Origin: Pseudomonas nitroreducens
GTDB lineage: Bacteria; Pseudomonadota; Gammaproteobacteria; Pseudomonadales; Pseudomonadaceae
Length of the DNA stretch: 64,000 bases
Direction of reading: 5' to 3'
Assembly: GCF_014204515.1 (NCBI RefSeq)
Contig: NZ_JACHLI010000005.1
Span: 248,001 to 312,000, forward strand
Position numbers and translations under genes: made by a program. The notes beneath the pieces were generated by a model. The model was not told where the DNA came from. It searched no databases and saw only the letters and a program-made list of their open reading frames with translations. This document shows positions 43,546 to 52,204 of the stretch, one piece after another. Every line of letters begins with the position of its first letter. Within the stretch, counting starts at the first letter, position 1.

Positions 43546-44454
43546 ATGCGACGCAAGATCCCGACCACCGCGGCGCTGGTCGCCTTCGAATCCGCCGCCC
43601 GCCACGAGAGCTTCACCAAGGCCGCCGACGAGCTGTCGCTGACCCAGAGCGCCATCTGCCGGCAGATCGCCACGCTGGAGGAGTTCCTCGGCGTCGAGCT
43701 GTTCCGCCGTTCCCGGCGCGGGGTGAAGCTGACCGAGGCGGGGCTCAACTACAGCCGTCGCGTCGCCCAGCGCCTGGATGCGGTGGAGCGCGACACCCTG
43801 GCGGTGATGGGCCAGCAGGGCGGCGGCACCTTGGAACTGGCGGTGGTGCCGACCTTTGCCACCCAGTGGCTGCTGCCGCGGCTGAAGGACTTCAAGCGCC
43901 TGCACCCGGAAGTCACGGTCAACCTGACCAACCGCACCCGGCCGTTCCTCTTTGCCGACACCGAGTTCGACGCCGCGCTGTATTTCGGCGACGGCGTGTG
44001 GTCCGGTACGGTGGCCAACTTCCTCATGCACGAAAACCCGGTGCCGGTGTGCAGCCCCGAGCTGCTGGGCGGGCAGCGCGAATTGTCCGCCGCGCAGATC
44101 GCCGAGCTGCCGCTGATGCAGCAGACCACCCGGCCCTACGCCTGGCGCCAGTGGTTCGGCTCGCTGGGCATGAGCGTGGCGCACGACATGAGCGGCACCC
44201 GCTACGAGCTGTTTTCCATGCTCGCCCAGGCGGCCATGCACGGCATGGGCGTGGCGCTGATCCCGCCGATGCTGATCCAGCACGAGCTGGCCGACGGCCG
44301 GCTGATCGTGCCGATGCAACATGCCTATTTGAGCGAAAATGCCTATTACCTGATGATTCCCGAACGCAAGGTGGAGTCGGCGACCCTGGGCGCCTTCCGC
44401 GACTGGCTGGTCGACGAGGCCGCTCGCTACCGCGCCGAAGCCGGGCTCGGCTGA
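43546..44454 (+). CDS. gcdR: LysR-type regulator of glutaryl-CoA dehydrogenase
   Basis: 302 residues. The helix-turn-helix ALVAFESAARHESFTKAADELSLTQSAICRQI is at about 8-39, followed by a substrate domain starting near LELAVVPTFATQWLLPRL. The start MRRKIPTTAAL at 43546 follows gaagagg, and matches the GcvA-like subgroup length; a longer frame reaches 43441. Divergent to gcdH, the arrangement of GcdR that activates glutarate use in pseudomonads. Confidence 0.88.
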   Translation: MRRKIPTTAALVAFESAARHESFTKAADELSLTQSAICRQIATLEEFLGVELFRRSRRGVKLTEAGLNYSRRVAQRLDAVERDTLAVMGQQGGGTLELAVVPTFATQWLLPRLKDFKRLHPEVTVNLTNRTRPFLFADTEFDAALYFGDGVWSGTVANFLMHENPVPVCSPELLGGQRELSAAQIAELPLMQQTTRPYAWRQWFGSLGMSVAHDMSGTRYELFSMLAQAAMHGMGVALIPPMLIQHELADGRLIVPMQHAYLSENAYYLMIPERKVESATLGAFRDWLVDEAARYRAEAGLG

Positions 44455-44559
44455 GCCATGGCAAGCCGGCAGGCGCCGGTCGGGTCCAGACTTGCACAGC
44501 CGGCGGGGCTTTCCCCGTCATCGCGCTCACGAGGCGCAATCTCCCAAGAAGGAGCTTCC

Positions 44560-44967
44560 ATGAATTTCCATACCCGCAAATGGGTCAAGCCTGAAGACCT
44601 CAACCCGAACGGCACCCTGTTCGGCGGCAGTCTTCTGAAGTGGATCGACGAAGAAGCGGCGATCTACGCGATCATCCAGCTGGGCAACCAGCGCGTGGTG
44701 ACCAAGTTCATCTCCGAGATCAACTTCGTCAGTTCCGCGCGCCAGGGCGACATCATCGAGCTGGGCATCACCGCCACCGAGTTCGGCCGCACCTCGATCA
44801 CCCTGACCTGCGAAGTGCGCAACAAGATCACCCGCAAGAGCATCCTCACGGTGGACAAGATGGTCTTCGTGAATATCGGTCCCGACGGCCAGCCGGCGCC
44901 CCACGGCCGCACCGAGATCCTCTACATCAAGGATCAGTTCAAGGACGACGCCATTCCGCAGCCCTGA
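44560..44967 (+). CDS. Acyl-CoA thioesterase (hotdog fold)
   Basis: 135 residues, hotdog-fold thioesterase of the YciA/BFIT type: DLNPNGTLFGGSLLKWIDEEAAIYA (about 13-37), FVSSARQGDIIELGI and VFVNIG. Probably hydrolyses medium or long acyl-CoA in the cytoplasm. AAGAAGGAG precedes the ATG. It is 105 bases after gcdR on the same strand, but with no obvious tie to glutarate. Confidence 0.88.
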   Translation: MNFHTRKWVKPEDLNPNGTLFGGSLLKWIDEEAAIYAIIQLGNQRVVTKFISEINFVSSARQGDIIELGITATEFGRTSITLTCEVRNKITRKSILTVDKMVFVNIGPDGQPAPHGRTEILYIKDQFKDDAIPQP

Positions 44968-45158
44968 CGGCTGCTGCGCCAGGTGATTGCCTGCGGGCCC
45001 GGAGCCAAGCCGAACCGCGGCGAAAACCTTTGCATTTGCGTCGATTGAATGTGAGCCTGTGCCCGCCCACGGCGGGCATGGGCCGACGCTGCTCCCCGCC
45101 GATCCAGCAGCACGCATTGCCTAGAATGCCTCTGCAAAACAATGACCGGGGAGAGACC

Positions 45159-46166
45159 ATGCACACCACCTTCGCATCCGCGCTGCGCCAACTGGCCGTG
45201 GCCACCTGCGCCAGCCTGCTGCTGGCCGGCGCCGCACACGCCGCATCGATCAAGGCCGATACCAAGCCCGAGGCCGGCACCTTCAAGATGGGCATGCAGC
45301 CCTGGCTGGGCTACGGCCAGTGGTACGTCGCCGAACAGGCCGGCGCCTTCAAGGCCAACGGCCTGGAGCAGGTCGAGCTGGTCAACTTCACCGAAGACAA
45401 GGACATGAACGCCGCCCTGGCCAGCGGCCAGATCGATGGCGGCAACCTCGCCACCCACACCGCCATGGCCATGGTCGCCGCCGGCCTTCCGGTGAAGATC
45501 GTCCTGCTGCTGGATCAGAGCACCAGCGCCGACGCGCTGATCGTCGATCCGTCGATCAAGACCCTGACCGACCTCAAGGGCAAGCAGGTGGCCTACGAAG
45601 AAGGCACCACCAGCGACATCCTCCTGCACAGCGCCCTGCGCAAGGCCGGCCTGACCATCGCCGACGTGCAACCGGTGCCGATGCCCGCCGCCAACGCCGG
45701 CAGCGCGCTGATCGCCGGCCAGGTTCCGGCCGCCGTGACCTACGAGCCGTACCTGTCCGCCGCCAAGCAGCAGAACCCCAAGGTCAACCTGCTGTACAAG
45801 GGCTCGGATGACCCGGGCATCATCAGCGACGTGTTCGTGGTGCGCGACGAGGTGTTGAAGGAGCGTCCCGGCCAGGTGCTGGCGCTGATCAAGAGCTGGG
45901 AAGCCGGCCTCAAGCACTACAACGAGAAGAGCGCCGAAGGCCGCGCCGCCATCGCCAAGGGCGTGGGCGCCGACGAGTCCGAGCTGACCAGTGCCTTCGA
46001 CGGCGTGCACTTCTACTCAGTGAAAGAGAACCAGGCCGAGCTGAAGGGCGCCTTCCAGAAGGGCTCCTTCGAGCACATTCAGAAGGCCGCCAGCGAAGCC
46101 GGCATCCTGCAGCAGCCGGTCACCCCGGCGCAGGCCATCGACGCACGCTTCGTCGAGGCGCTCTGA
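45159..46166 (+). CDS. Taurine/nitrate-type ABC transporter, binding protein
   Basis: 335 residues. The signal peptide ends near AGAAHA, and the mature domain has MGMQPWLGYGQWYVAEQAGAFK, NAALASGQIDGGNLATHTAM and YEEGTTSDILLHSAL, the pattern of SsuA/TauA/NrtA-like binding proteins (NMT1/THI5-like fold). The ligand is uncertain: sulfonates, nitrate/nitrite, thiamine precursors and purine-like compounds all use this class. GGGGAGAG lies just before the ATG. A strong hairpin follows before the permease gene. Confidence 0.85.
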   Translation: MHTTFASALRQLAVATCASLLLAGAAHAASIKADTKPEAGTFKMGMQPWLGYGQWYVAEQAGAFKANGLEQVELVNFTEDKDMNAALASGQIDGGNLATHTAMAMVAAGLPVKIVLLLDQSTSADALIVDPSIKTLTDLKGKQVAYEEGTTSDILLHSALRKAGLTIADVQPVPMPAANAGSALIAGQVPAAVTYEPYLSAAKQQNPKVNLLYKGSDDPGIISDVFVVRDEVLKERPGQVLALIKSWEAGLKHYNEKSAEGRAAIAKGVGADESELTSAFDGVHFYSVKENQAELKGAFQKGSFEHIQKAASEAGILQQPVTPAQAIDARFVEAL

Positions 46167-46197
46167 CCCGCTGCTGCTCTGATCCCATGAAATACGG

Positions 46198-46231
46198 CGC
46201 GCGCCGGCCCTGAGCCGGCGCGCGTCTTTCT
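46198..46231 (+). terminator. Hairpin with T-rich tail between binding protein and permease
   Basis: Perfect 11-bp stem cgcgcgccggc-cctga-gccggcgcgcg, then tctttctc. Likely an attenuator that favours binding-protein mRNA. Confidence 0.7.
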
Positions 46232-46249
46232 CCGTTCGACGAGCCCGAC

Positions 46250-47056
46250 ATGAAAGCCCGTAAATCCAACCCGCTGTTCACCATCGGCAAGCCGATCGCG
46301 CAGCGCCACTTCCTGCTCATCGGCGGCGCCGTGTTCGTCCTGCTGGCGCTGCTCTGGTGGCTGGCCGGCGCCAGCGGCGCGGTGCCGAAGATATTCCTGC
46401 CGGCCCCGGGCGACGTCTGGGCGCGCATGCTCAAGCTGGCCGCCGACGGCACCCTGTGGTCGGACCTGAAGGTCAGCGTGTATCGCATCGCCGTGGCCTT
46501 CCTGGTGTCCTCGGCGATGTCCATCGTGATCGGCGTGTTCGCCGGCTGCTATGGCTTCTGGAAGGCCGCCACCGAGCCGCTGGTGGACTTCGTGCGCTAC
46601 ATGCCGGTGGTCGCCTTCGTGCCGCTGACCATCCTCTGGGCCGGCACCAGCGACTTCCAGAAATTCCTCATCATCTGGATCGGCACCTTCTTCCAGCAGG
46701 TGCTGATGGTGATGGACGCCATCAAGCGCGTGCCGGCGGACTTCGTCGGCCTCGGCCGCACCCTGGGCATGCCGGACCGCCGCATCCTGTTGAAGATCGT
46801 CCTGCCCAGCGCGTTGCCGGGCATCTGGGACGCACTGCGGATCAGCCTGGGCTGGGCCTGGACCTGGCTGGTACTGGCCGAACTGGTGGCCGCCACCTCC
46901 GGCCTGGGCTACCGCATCACCGTGTCCCAGCGCTTCTTCCAGACCGACACCATCATCGGCTACATCCTGCTGCTGGGCTTCCTTGGGCTGGTCACCGACC
47001 AGGCCATGCGCGCCGGCGAGAAGGTCCTGTTCCGCTACAACCGGAGACGCAGCTGA
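46250..47056 (+). CDS. Taurine/nitrate-type ABC transporter, permease
   Basis: 268 residues with about six hydrophobic helices and the permease docking loop LGRTLGMPDRRILLKIVLPSALPGIW. Class of SsuC/TauC. It overlaps the ATPase gene by one base (TGATG). Confidence 0.9.
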   Translation: MKARKSNPLFTIGKPIAQRHFLLIGGAVFVLLALLWWLAGASGAVPKIFLPAPGDVWARMLKLAADGTLWSDLKVSVYRIAVAFLVSSAMSIVIGVFAGCYGFWKAATEPLVDFVRYMPVVAFVPLTILWAGTSDFQKFLIIWIGTFFQQVLMVMDAIKRVPADFVGLGRTLGMPDRRILLKIVLPSALPGIWDALRISLGWAWTWLVLAELVAATSGLGYRITVSQRFFQTDTIIGYILLLGFLGLVTDQAMRAGEKVLFRYNRRRS

Positions 47057-47832
47057 TGGCGACCCTGGAAATCTCCGGCCTGAACAAGAGTTTTGCGGTC
47101 GGCAAGGAGCGCCGCGAGGTGCTGCGCAATATCGACCTGACCCTGGCGGACAACGAGTTCGTCTCGATCGTCGGCACCTCGGGCTGCGGCAAGAGCACGC
47201 TGCTGTCCATCGCTGCCGGCCTTGAGGAGTTCGACAGCGGCATTGTGATGGTGGATGGCGTGCCGATCACTGGTCCCGGCCTGGACCGTGGCGTGGTGTT
47301 CCAGTCCTACACCCTGCTGCCCTGGCTCACGGCGCGGCAGAACGTCGAGTTCGCCCTCAAGGCGGCCGGGATGTCCCGCGCGCGGTGCCGCGAGATCGCC
47401 GACGAGCACCTGGAGCTGGTGAAGCTGACGAAGTTTGCCGAGGCCTACCCGAACGAGCTGTCCGGCGGCATGAAGCAGCGCGTGGCGATTGCCCGTGCGC
47501 TGTCCTACCGGCCGAAGATCCTGCTGATGGACGAGCCCTTTGGTGCATTGGATGCGATGACCCGCCACCAGATGCAGGAGCTGCTCACGCGCATCTGGGA
47601 AACCCACCGGCTGACGGTGATGTTCGTCACCCACGACGTGGAAGAGGCGGTGTACCTGTCCGACCGCATCGTGGTGATGGGCCTGGGGCCTGGGCGGATC
47701 AAGACCACCTTCGACGTGAAGCTCGGCCGCCCTCGCCACGAGGATATGGCCGCCAGCGCCGAGTTCATCGAGTTGCAGCGCCAGGTGCTGCGCTCGATCC
47801 GCGAGGAAGAACAGGGCGTCGCCGCGCTCTGA
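47056..47832 (+). CDS. Taurine/nitrate-type ABC transporter, ATPase
   Basis: 258 residues: Walker A GTSGCGKST (about 40-48), Q-loop FQSYTLLPWLTARQN, signature LSGGMKQRVAIARAL, Walker B LLMDEPFGALDAMTR and VTHDVEEAVYLSDR. Closest to SsuB/TauB/NrtD. No sulfonate monooxygenase or nitrate reductase gene is nearby, so the substrate cannot be read from context. Confidence 0.93.
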   Translation: MATLEISGLNKSFAVGKERREVLRNIDLTLADNEFVSIVGTSGCGKSTLLSIAAGLEEFDSGIVMVDGVPITGPGLDRGVVFQSYTLLPWLTARQNVEFALKAAGMSRARCREIADEHLELVKLTKFAEAYPNELSGGMKQRVAIARALSYRPKILLMDEPFGALDAMTRHQMQELLTRIWETHRLTVMFVTHDVEEAVYLSDRIVVMGLGPGRIKTTFDVKLGRPRHEDMAASAEFIELQRQVLRSIREEEQGVAAL

Positions 47833-47852
47833 TTTTCAATCCAACGGGTCAC

Positions 47853-48839
47853 TTACCAGCGGCCGGAGGCACCGCCGCCGCCGCTGGAGCCACCACCGCC
47901 ACGGAAGCCTCCGCCGCCTCCCCCACCGCCGCGGCCGCCCCGGCCGATGGAGCTGAGGATCGACATCAGCAGCTGCAGCACGCCCATGGTCAGCCACAGC
48001 GGCGGCAGGAAGAAGATGTACAGCACCAGCGGGATCGAGAAGGCGCCGATCAGCTGTTGGTGCAGCGCCACCGGATTGCTTTCGGCCGCCAGCAGTACGC
48101 CAGCGGCAATGCCGCCGACCAGTGCGCTGCACAGCAGATAGCGGCCCATGCTGCGCTGACGCAGCCATTGCACCGGTAGCAGCATGCACAGCAGGGGCAC
48201 GCCGACCAGCAGGGCCAGCATCACTGCCAGGCGAGCTGGCGGAATTTCCTCGGGGGTATTGGCATTGTCGTTGGAGTAGGCGTTGCTGTAGTTCTCCGCC
48301 GGGCCGGTGCGCGGCAGTTCGTCGGTGGAGTCGTCCGGCGTGGCCGCAGTCGGGGAGGGCGGTTCGATCAGTGCGATCAGGCTGTCCACGCCGGCCTGGA
48401 TGCCGCCGGCAAAGTCGCCGCTCTTGAAGTGCGGGACTATCTGCTCGCGGATGATGCGCCCGGCCTGCACGTCGGTGATGGTGCCTTCCAGGCCGTAGCC
48501 GACCTCGATGCGCAGCGTGCGGTCGTTCTTGGCGATCACCAGCAATACGCCGTCGTCGACGCCCTTGCGGCCCAGCTTCCACTGCTCGAAGGCGCGCACC
48601 GCGTAATCCTCGATGCTCTCCTCACCGGTGCTGGGAATCAGCAGCACGGCGATCTGCGCGCCCTTGCGCTGCTCCAGGCCGGCGAGCTGGCTTTCCAGCT
48701 GGGCGCGCTGGCCCGCATCGAGGGTCTGGGTGAGGTCGGTGACGCGGGCGCCGAGCGCCGGGATGGCGACCGGCGCTGCCTGCAGCAGGGCCGCCCAGCA
48801 CAGCAGCAGGGCGCCCAGCAGCCAGCGCGGCAGTGTCAT
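47853..48839 (-). CDS. TPM-domain membrane protein with Gly-rich C-terminus
   Basis: 328 residues. A signal peptide (LLLCWAALLQAAP) precedes a TPM domain (about residues 25-165): RVTDLTQTLDAGQRAQLE, EDYAVRAFEQWKLGRKGVDDGVLLVIAKNDR, LRIEVGYGLEG. Several hydrophobic helices and a RGGGGSSGGGGASGRW-like tail follow. This is the YgcG type, usually paired with LemA, as here. It overlaps the LemA gene by 4 bases. Confidence 0.9.
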   Translation of the reverse strand: MTLPRWLLGALLLCWAALLQAAPVAIPALGARVTDLTQTLDAGQRAQLESQLAGLEQRKGAQIAVLLIPSTGEESIEDYAVRAFEQWKLGRKGVDDGVLLVIAKNDRTLRIEVGYGLEGTITDVQAGRIIREQIVPHFKSGDFAGGIQAGVDSLIALIEPPSPTAATPDDSTDELPRTGPAENYSNAYSNDNANTPEEIPPARLAVMLALLVGVPLLCMLLPVQWLRQRSMGRYLLCSALVGGIAAGVLLAAESNPVALHQQLIGAFSIPLVLYIFFLPPLWLTMGVLQLLMSILSSIGRGGRGGGGGGGGFRGGGGSSGGGGASGRW

Positions 48840-49450
48840 TGCGCGGGTTGCGCCGGCGCGTTGTTGAAGTCGACCTTGGGCGCGGTGGAGATGGCGGCTT
48901 CGTTTTCCACGCTGAAGTTGGCCTTGGGCTTGTAGCCGAAGATCTTCGCGGTGATCACCTGCGGGAACTGGCGAATCATCACGTTGTATTCCTGCACGGC
49001 CTTGACGTAGCGGCCGCGGGCAACGGTGATGCGGTTCTCGGTGCCTTCGAGCTGGGTCAGCAGGTCCTTGAACAGGCCGTCAGCCTTGAGCTGCGGGTAG
49101 TTCTCCGAGACCACCAGCAGGCGCGAGAGCGCCGAGCTGAGCTGGCCCTGGGCCTGCTGGAAACGCTTGACGGCTTCCGGGTCGTCCAGCTGGTCGGCGT
49201 TGAGGGTGGTGCTGCCAACCTTGGCGCGGGCCTCGGTCACCTGGGTCAACACGCTGGCCTCGTGGGCCGCGTAACCCTTCACGGTGCTGACCAGGTTGGG
49301 GATCAGGTCGGCGCGGCGCTGGTACTGGTTGAGCACTTCCGACCAGGCGGCCTTCACCTGTTCGTCGCCGGCCTGCATGGCGTTGTAGCCGCAGCCGGAG
49401 AGCAGGGAGACGAGGATGTAGGCGGTGAGAAACTTGAACAGGCGTGACAT
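48836..49450 (-). CDS. LemA family lipoprotein
   Basis: 204 residues. MSRLFKFLTAYILVSLLSGC carries a lipobox (Cys20), and the LemA domain follows: VLNQYQRRADLIPNLVSTVKGYAAHE, LSSALSRLLVVSENYPQL, ENRITVARGRYVKAVQEYN. LemA proteins are helical coiled membrane proteins of unknown role. First gene of the LemA-TPM pair, coupled by ATGA. Confidence 0.93.
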   Translation of the reverse strand: MSRLFKFLTAYILVSLLSGCGYNAMQAGDEQVKAAWSEVLNQYQRRADLIPNLVSTVKGYAAHEASVLTQVTEARAKVGSTTLNADQLDDPEAVKRFQQAQGQLSSALSRLLVVSENYPQLKADGLFKDLLTQLEGTENRITVARGRYVKAVQEYNVMIRQFPQVITAKIFGYKPKANFSVENEAAISTAPKVDFNNAPAQPAQ

Positions 49451-49595
49451 GGCAGGCGCTCGTGCTGGCGAAAAGGCCCAGTCTAGGCCAGTTCCGGCTG
49501 ACGAGTCAGATGGAAATATCCGAAACCCCCAGCGCTTGCCGATGACGGGGTAGCTCGGGGTAGAATCTGGCTGGTCTATACCAGGAGTTAATTCC

Positions 49596-50426
49596 GTGCT
49601 CGCCACTACCCTGGTGCTGCTGGCCGCGCTGCTGCACGCCACCTGGAACACCCTCGTCAAATTCAGCAACGACCGTCTGCTGGTGGTCGCCTGCATGGAC
49701 ATGGTCGGCCTGGCCGCCGCGCTGGTCCTGCTGCCGTGGATCGAGATTCCGCCCGCCGCGGTCTGGCCCTGGCTGCTGGCCGCCGTGTCGCTGCAACTGG
49801 TGTATCGCGTGCTGCTGATCCAGGCCTACAAGGTGGGCGATCTCGGGCTGGTCTATCCGCTGATGCGCGGGTTGTCGCCGCTGGTGGTGCTGGCGCTGAC
49901 GCTCTACTTCGGCGGCGAGCAGCTGACTGACAAGCAGATCCTCGGCATCCTGCTGATCCCGGTCGGCATGCTGTTCCTGCTCAAGGGCGGCGGCGGTTCG
50001 AAGCTGCCGTGGATCGCCTTTCCCACCGTGCTGCTGATGGGCCTGTGCATCGGTAGCTACACCTGGACCGACGGCAATGCGCTGAAGCTCTGGCCCAAGC
50101 CACTGGACTACCTGGTCTGGCTGTCGCTGCTGTCCGGCCTGCCGTTCCCGCTGGTGGCGCTGGTCGGCCGTACGCGTGCCTTCGCCAAATTCTGGATCAA
50201 CGACTGGAAGCTGGGCATCAGCGTCGGCCTGTGCGTGCTGCTCAGCTATGGCCTGGTGCTCTGGGCCATGCAACTGGGCTCAATTGCCGAGGCCGCCGCG
50301 CTGCGCGAAACCAGCGTGCTGCTGGTGGTGCTGTTCGGCATGCGCTTCCTCAAGGAGCCTTTCGGCCTGCCGCGTCTGGCCGCGTGCAGCCTGGTGCTGG
50401 CGGGCATGCTGGTGATGAAGCTCTGA
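49596..50426 (+). CDS. EamA/DMT family transporter
   Basis: 276 residues with about ten hydrophobic helices arranged as two EamA repeats. The first begins MLATTLVLLAALLHATWNTLVKFS and the second near LPWIAFPTVLLMGLCIGSYTW. GTG start with CAGGAG 8 bases before. Probably an exporter or permease for a small metabolite; substrate unknown. Confidence 0.9.
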   Translation: MLATTLVLLAALLHATWNTLVKFSNDRLLVVACMDMVGLAAALVLLPWIEIPPAAVWPWLLAAVSLQLVYRVLLIQAYKVGDLGLVYPLMRGLSPLVVLALTLYFGGEQLTDKQILGILLIPVGMLFLLKGGGGSKLPWIAFPTVLLMGLCIGSYTWTDGNALKLWPKPLDYLVWLSLLSGLPFPLVALVGRTRAFAKFWINDWKLGISVGLCVLLSYGLVLWAMQLGSIAEAAALRETSVLLVVLFGMRFLKEPFGLPRLAACSLVLAGMLVMKL

Positions 50427-50526
50427 GGATTGGCCCCGGCTACGGCGTGAGCCGCCAGGCCGGTCAAGGACGCAGCGCGCGGCGATGACCTAAGCTGCGC
50501 GCTTTCCCCTCGACGAGACCTTCCCC

Positions 50527-50913
50527 ATGCCCATTGCCTTCTGGTGCGTCCTGATTGCGATCTTCCTGCCTTACGTCGGCACCAGCATCGCCAAGTTCAC
50601 CGGCGGCGGCTTCGGCCCCCGGCAGAACCACGACCCGCGCACCTTCCTCGCCACCCTGGAGGGCTACCGCAAGCGCGCCAACGCCTTCCAGATGAACAGC
50701 TTCGAGGTGACCCCGGCTTTCGCCGCGGCGGTGATCATCGCCTATGTGGTGAACAACGCCGAGCCGGCCACCATCGACCGCCTGGCCATTGCCTGGGTCA
50801 CCAGCCGCCTGCTCTACCTGATCTTCTACATTGCCGACCTGGCGCTGCTGCGCTCGCTGGTGTGGTTCGCCGGCATGGCGCTGATCATCGCGATCTTCGT
50901 CATCTCCGCCTGA
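50527..50913 (+). CDS. MAPEG family membrane protein
   Basis: 128 residues with four hydrophobic segments and the MAPEG pattern GYRKRANAFQMNSFEVTPAFAAAVI (about 47-71). Related to glutathione-dependent membrane enzymes, but catalysis in small bacterial members is rarely proven. Confidence 0.85.
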   Translation: MPIAFWCVLIAIFLPYVGTSIAKFTGGGFGPRQNHDPRTFLATLEGYRKRANAFQMNSFEVTPAFAAAVIIAYVVNNAEPATIDRLAIAWVTSRLLYLIFYIADLALLRSLVWFAGMALIIAIFVISA

Positions 50914-51057
50914 CCGGAAGGCGCCTGAACGGCGGCTGAACGAAACCCACGCAGCTGCGGCGGATGGCCGCAGCGGCTGGCGCGTGGTCTGGATCATTCG
51001 GAATTCGGGGCGGATAATCCGGCGCTTCCGTGTCCAGCCGTCCTACAAGAGTCCCCC

Positions 51058-51525
51058 ATGAAGTTGAAGACCCTGTTCGTTCTGCTGCTTGCCGGCACCG
51101 CGCTTGCCGGTTGCCATCGCCAGGACCCGAACTCGCCGGAGTACAAGCGCCAGGCGGTGTTCAAGGAGATGCTCAAGACCAGCGAGGACATGGGCGGCAT
51201 GCTGCGCGGGCGCATTCCCTTCGATGGGGACAAGTTCCGCGCGAACTCGACCAGGCTCGGCGAACTGGCCGACAAGCCCTGGCAGTACTTCCCCAGCACC
51301 CAGCCGCCGGCCGATCAGGTGGAGAGCGACGACACCCGCGCCAAGGCGGAAATCTGGCAGCGCCAGCTGGAATTCCAGGCCGACGCCAAGACCTTCCAGC
51401 AGGCCGTCCATACCCTGGGCGAGAACACCCGCAACGCCACGCCGACGCCCGAGGGCGTGCGCAAGGACTTCGCCGCGGTGGAAGACGCCTGCGAAGCCTG
51501 CCACAAGAAATTCCGCGCGCTCTGA
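51058..51525 (+). CDS. Cytochrome c'-type lipoprotein
   Basis: 155 residues. A signal peptide with lipobox LAGC (Cys19) precedes a four-helix domain that ends in the haem motif CEACH (145-149) followed by KKFRAL, as in class II cytochromes c/c'. It is therefore a membrane-tethered periplasmic haem protein, possibly binding NO or carrying electrons. Confidence 0.9.
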   Translation: MKLKTLFVLLLAGTALAGCHRQDPNSPEYKRQAVFKEMLKTSEDMGGMLRGRIPFDGDKFRANSTRLGELADKPWQYFPSTQPPADQVESDDTRAKAEIWQRQLEFQADAKTFQQAVHTLGENTRNATPTPEGVRKDFAAVEDACEACHKKFRAL

Positions 51526-51553
51526 GTCCAGCGCACTCGCGCCTCTTCTCCTG

Positions 51554-51648
51554 GTAGGTGCGAGCTTGTTGTAGCAGCGAGCTTGCTCGCGAACCGCCTG
51601 GCACCGCAGCCGCCGGCGAATCCGTTCGCGAGCAGGCTCGCTCCTACA
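51554..51648. repeat. GAGCTTGCTCGCGAAC repeat, family 4, copy C
   Basis: gcgagcttgctcgcgaac (51577-51594) and its inverted partner gttcgcgagcaggctcgctcctac (51624-51647), with a damaged extra gtaggtgcgagcttgt segment at the left. Related to 35112-35179. Confidence 0.8.
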
Positions 51649-51669
51649 GGGAAAACTGAGCGAAGCGAA

Positions 51670-52068
51670 TCATTCCTCCAGCTCGCGCTTGGCCTGCTCC
51701 AGTTCGGCGCGGGCTTCGGCCAGCTTGTCCTTGCGCTTCTCGATCTTCTGCGCATCACCCTTGTTCATCGCCTTGCGCAGGTCCTTCTCGCGCTGGGCGA
51801 CTTCCTTCTCGGCGTCCAGCACGTCCTGCTTGCGCTGCTGGGTGAGGCTGGCGTCGGTGCAATAGGTCTTCACCTTCTCCAGCGCGGTCTGCAGGCCGGC
51901 GACGCGGTTGCCGTTGCCCTGGGCCTTGGCCTGTTCGAGCTGGGTTTCGATGGCGGCGCGCTTGGCGGCGCAGCCGGTCAGCGCTGGCTGGCTGGCCTCG
52001 GCGGCGAGCAGCGGGCCGGCGCAGCCGAGGGCGAGAAGGGCGGCCATCAGAGCAGAGCTTCGGAACAT
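51670..52068 (-). CDS. DUF1090 periplasmic protein
   Basis: 132 residues. The signal peptide ends near GPLLAAEA; then GCAAKRAAIETQLEQAKAQGN and a long charged helix (EKEVAQREKDLRKAMNKGDAQKIEKRKDKLAEA) expected to form a coiled coil. Two cysteines (near 33 and 70) could pair. DUF1090 members are small periplasmic proteins of unknown role. Confidence 0.87.
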   Translation of the reverse strand: MFRSSALMAALLALGCAGPLLAAEASQPALTGCAAKRAAIETQLEQAKAQGNGNRVAGLQTALEKVKTYCTDASLTQQRKQDVLDAEKEVAQREKDLRKAMNKGDAQKIEKRKDKLAEARAELEQAKRELEE

Positions 52069-52204
52069 TTGTGGAATCCTTGGTTACCAAACACTAAGAC
52101 AGTGGAATCAACGGCCGGATTTTGCCACGGACGAGGCGCCGAGGGGCTGCTACAGGACAAGGCCGGGACTCGCAAGGCTCGCCGGGCGGGCAAGGAGACA
52201 CGGT

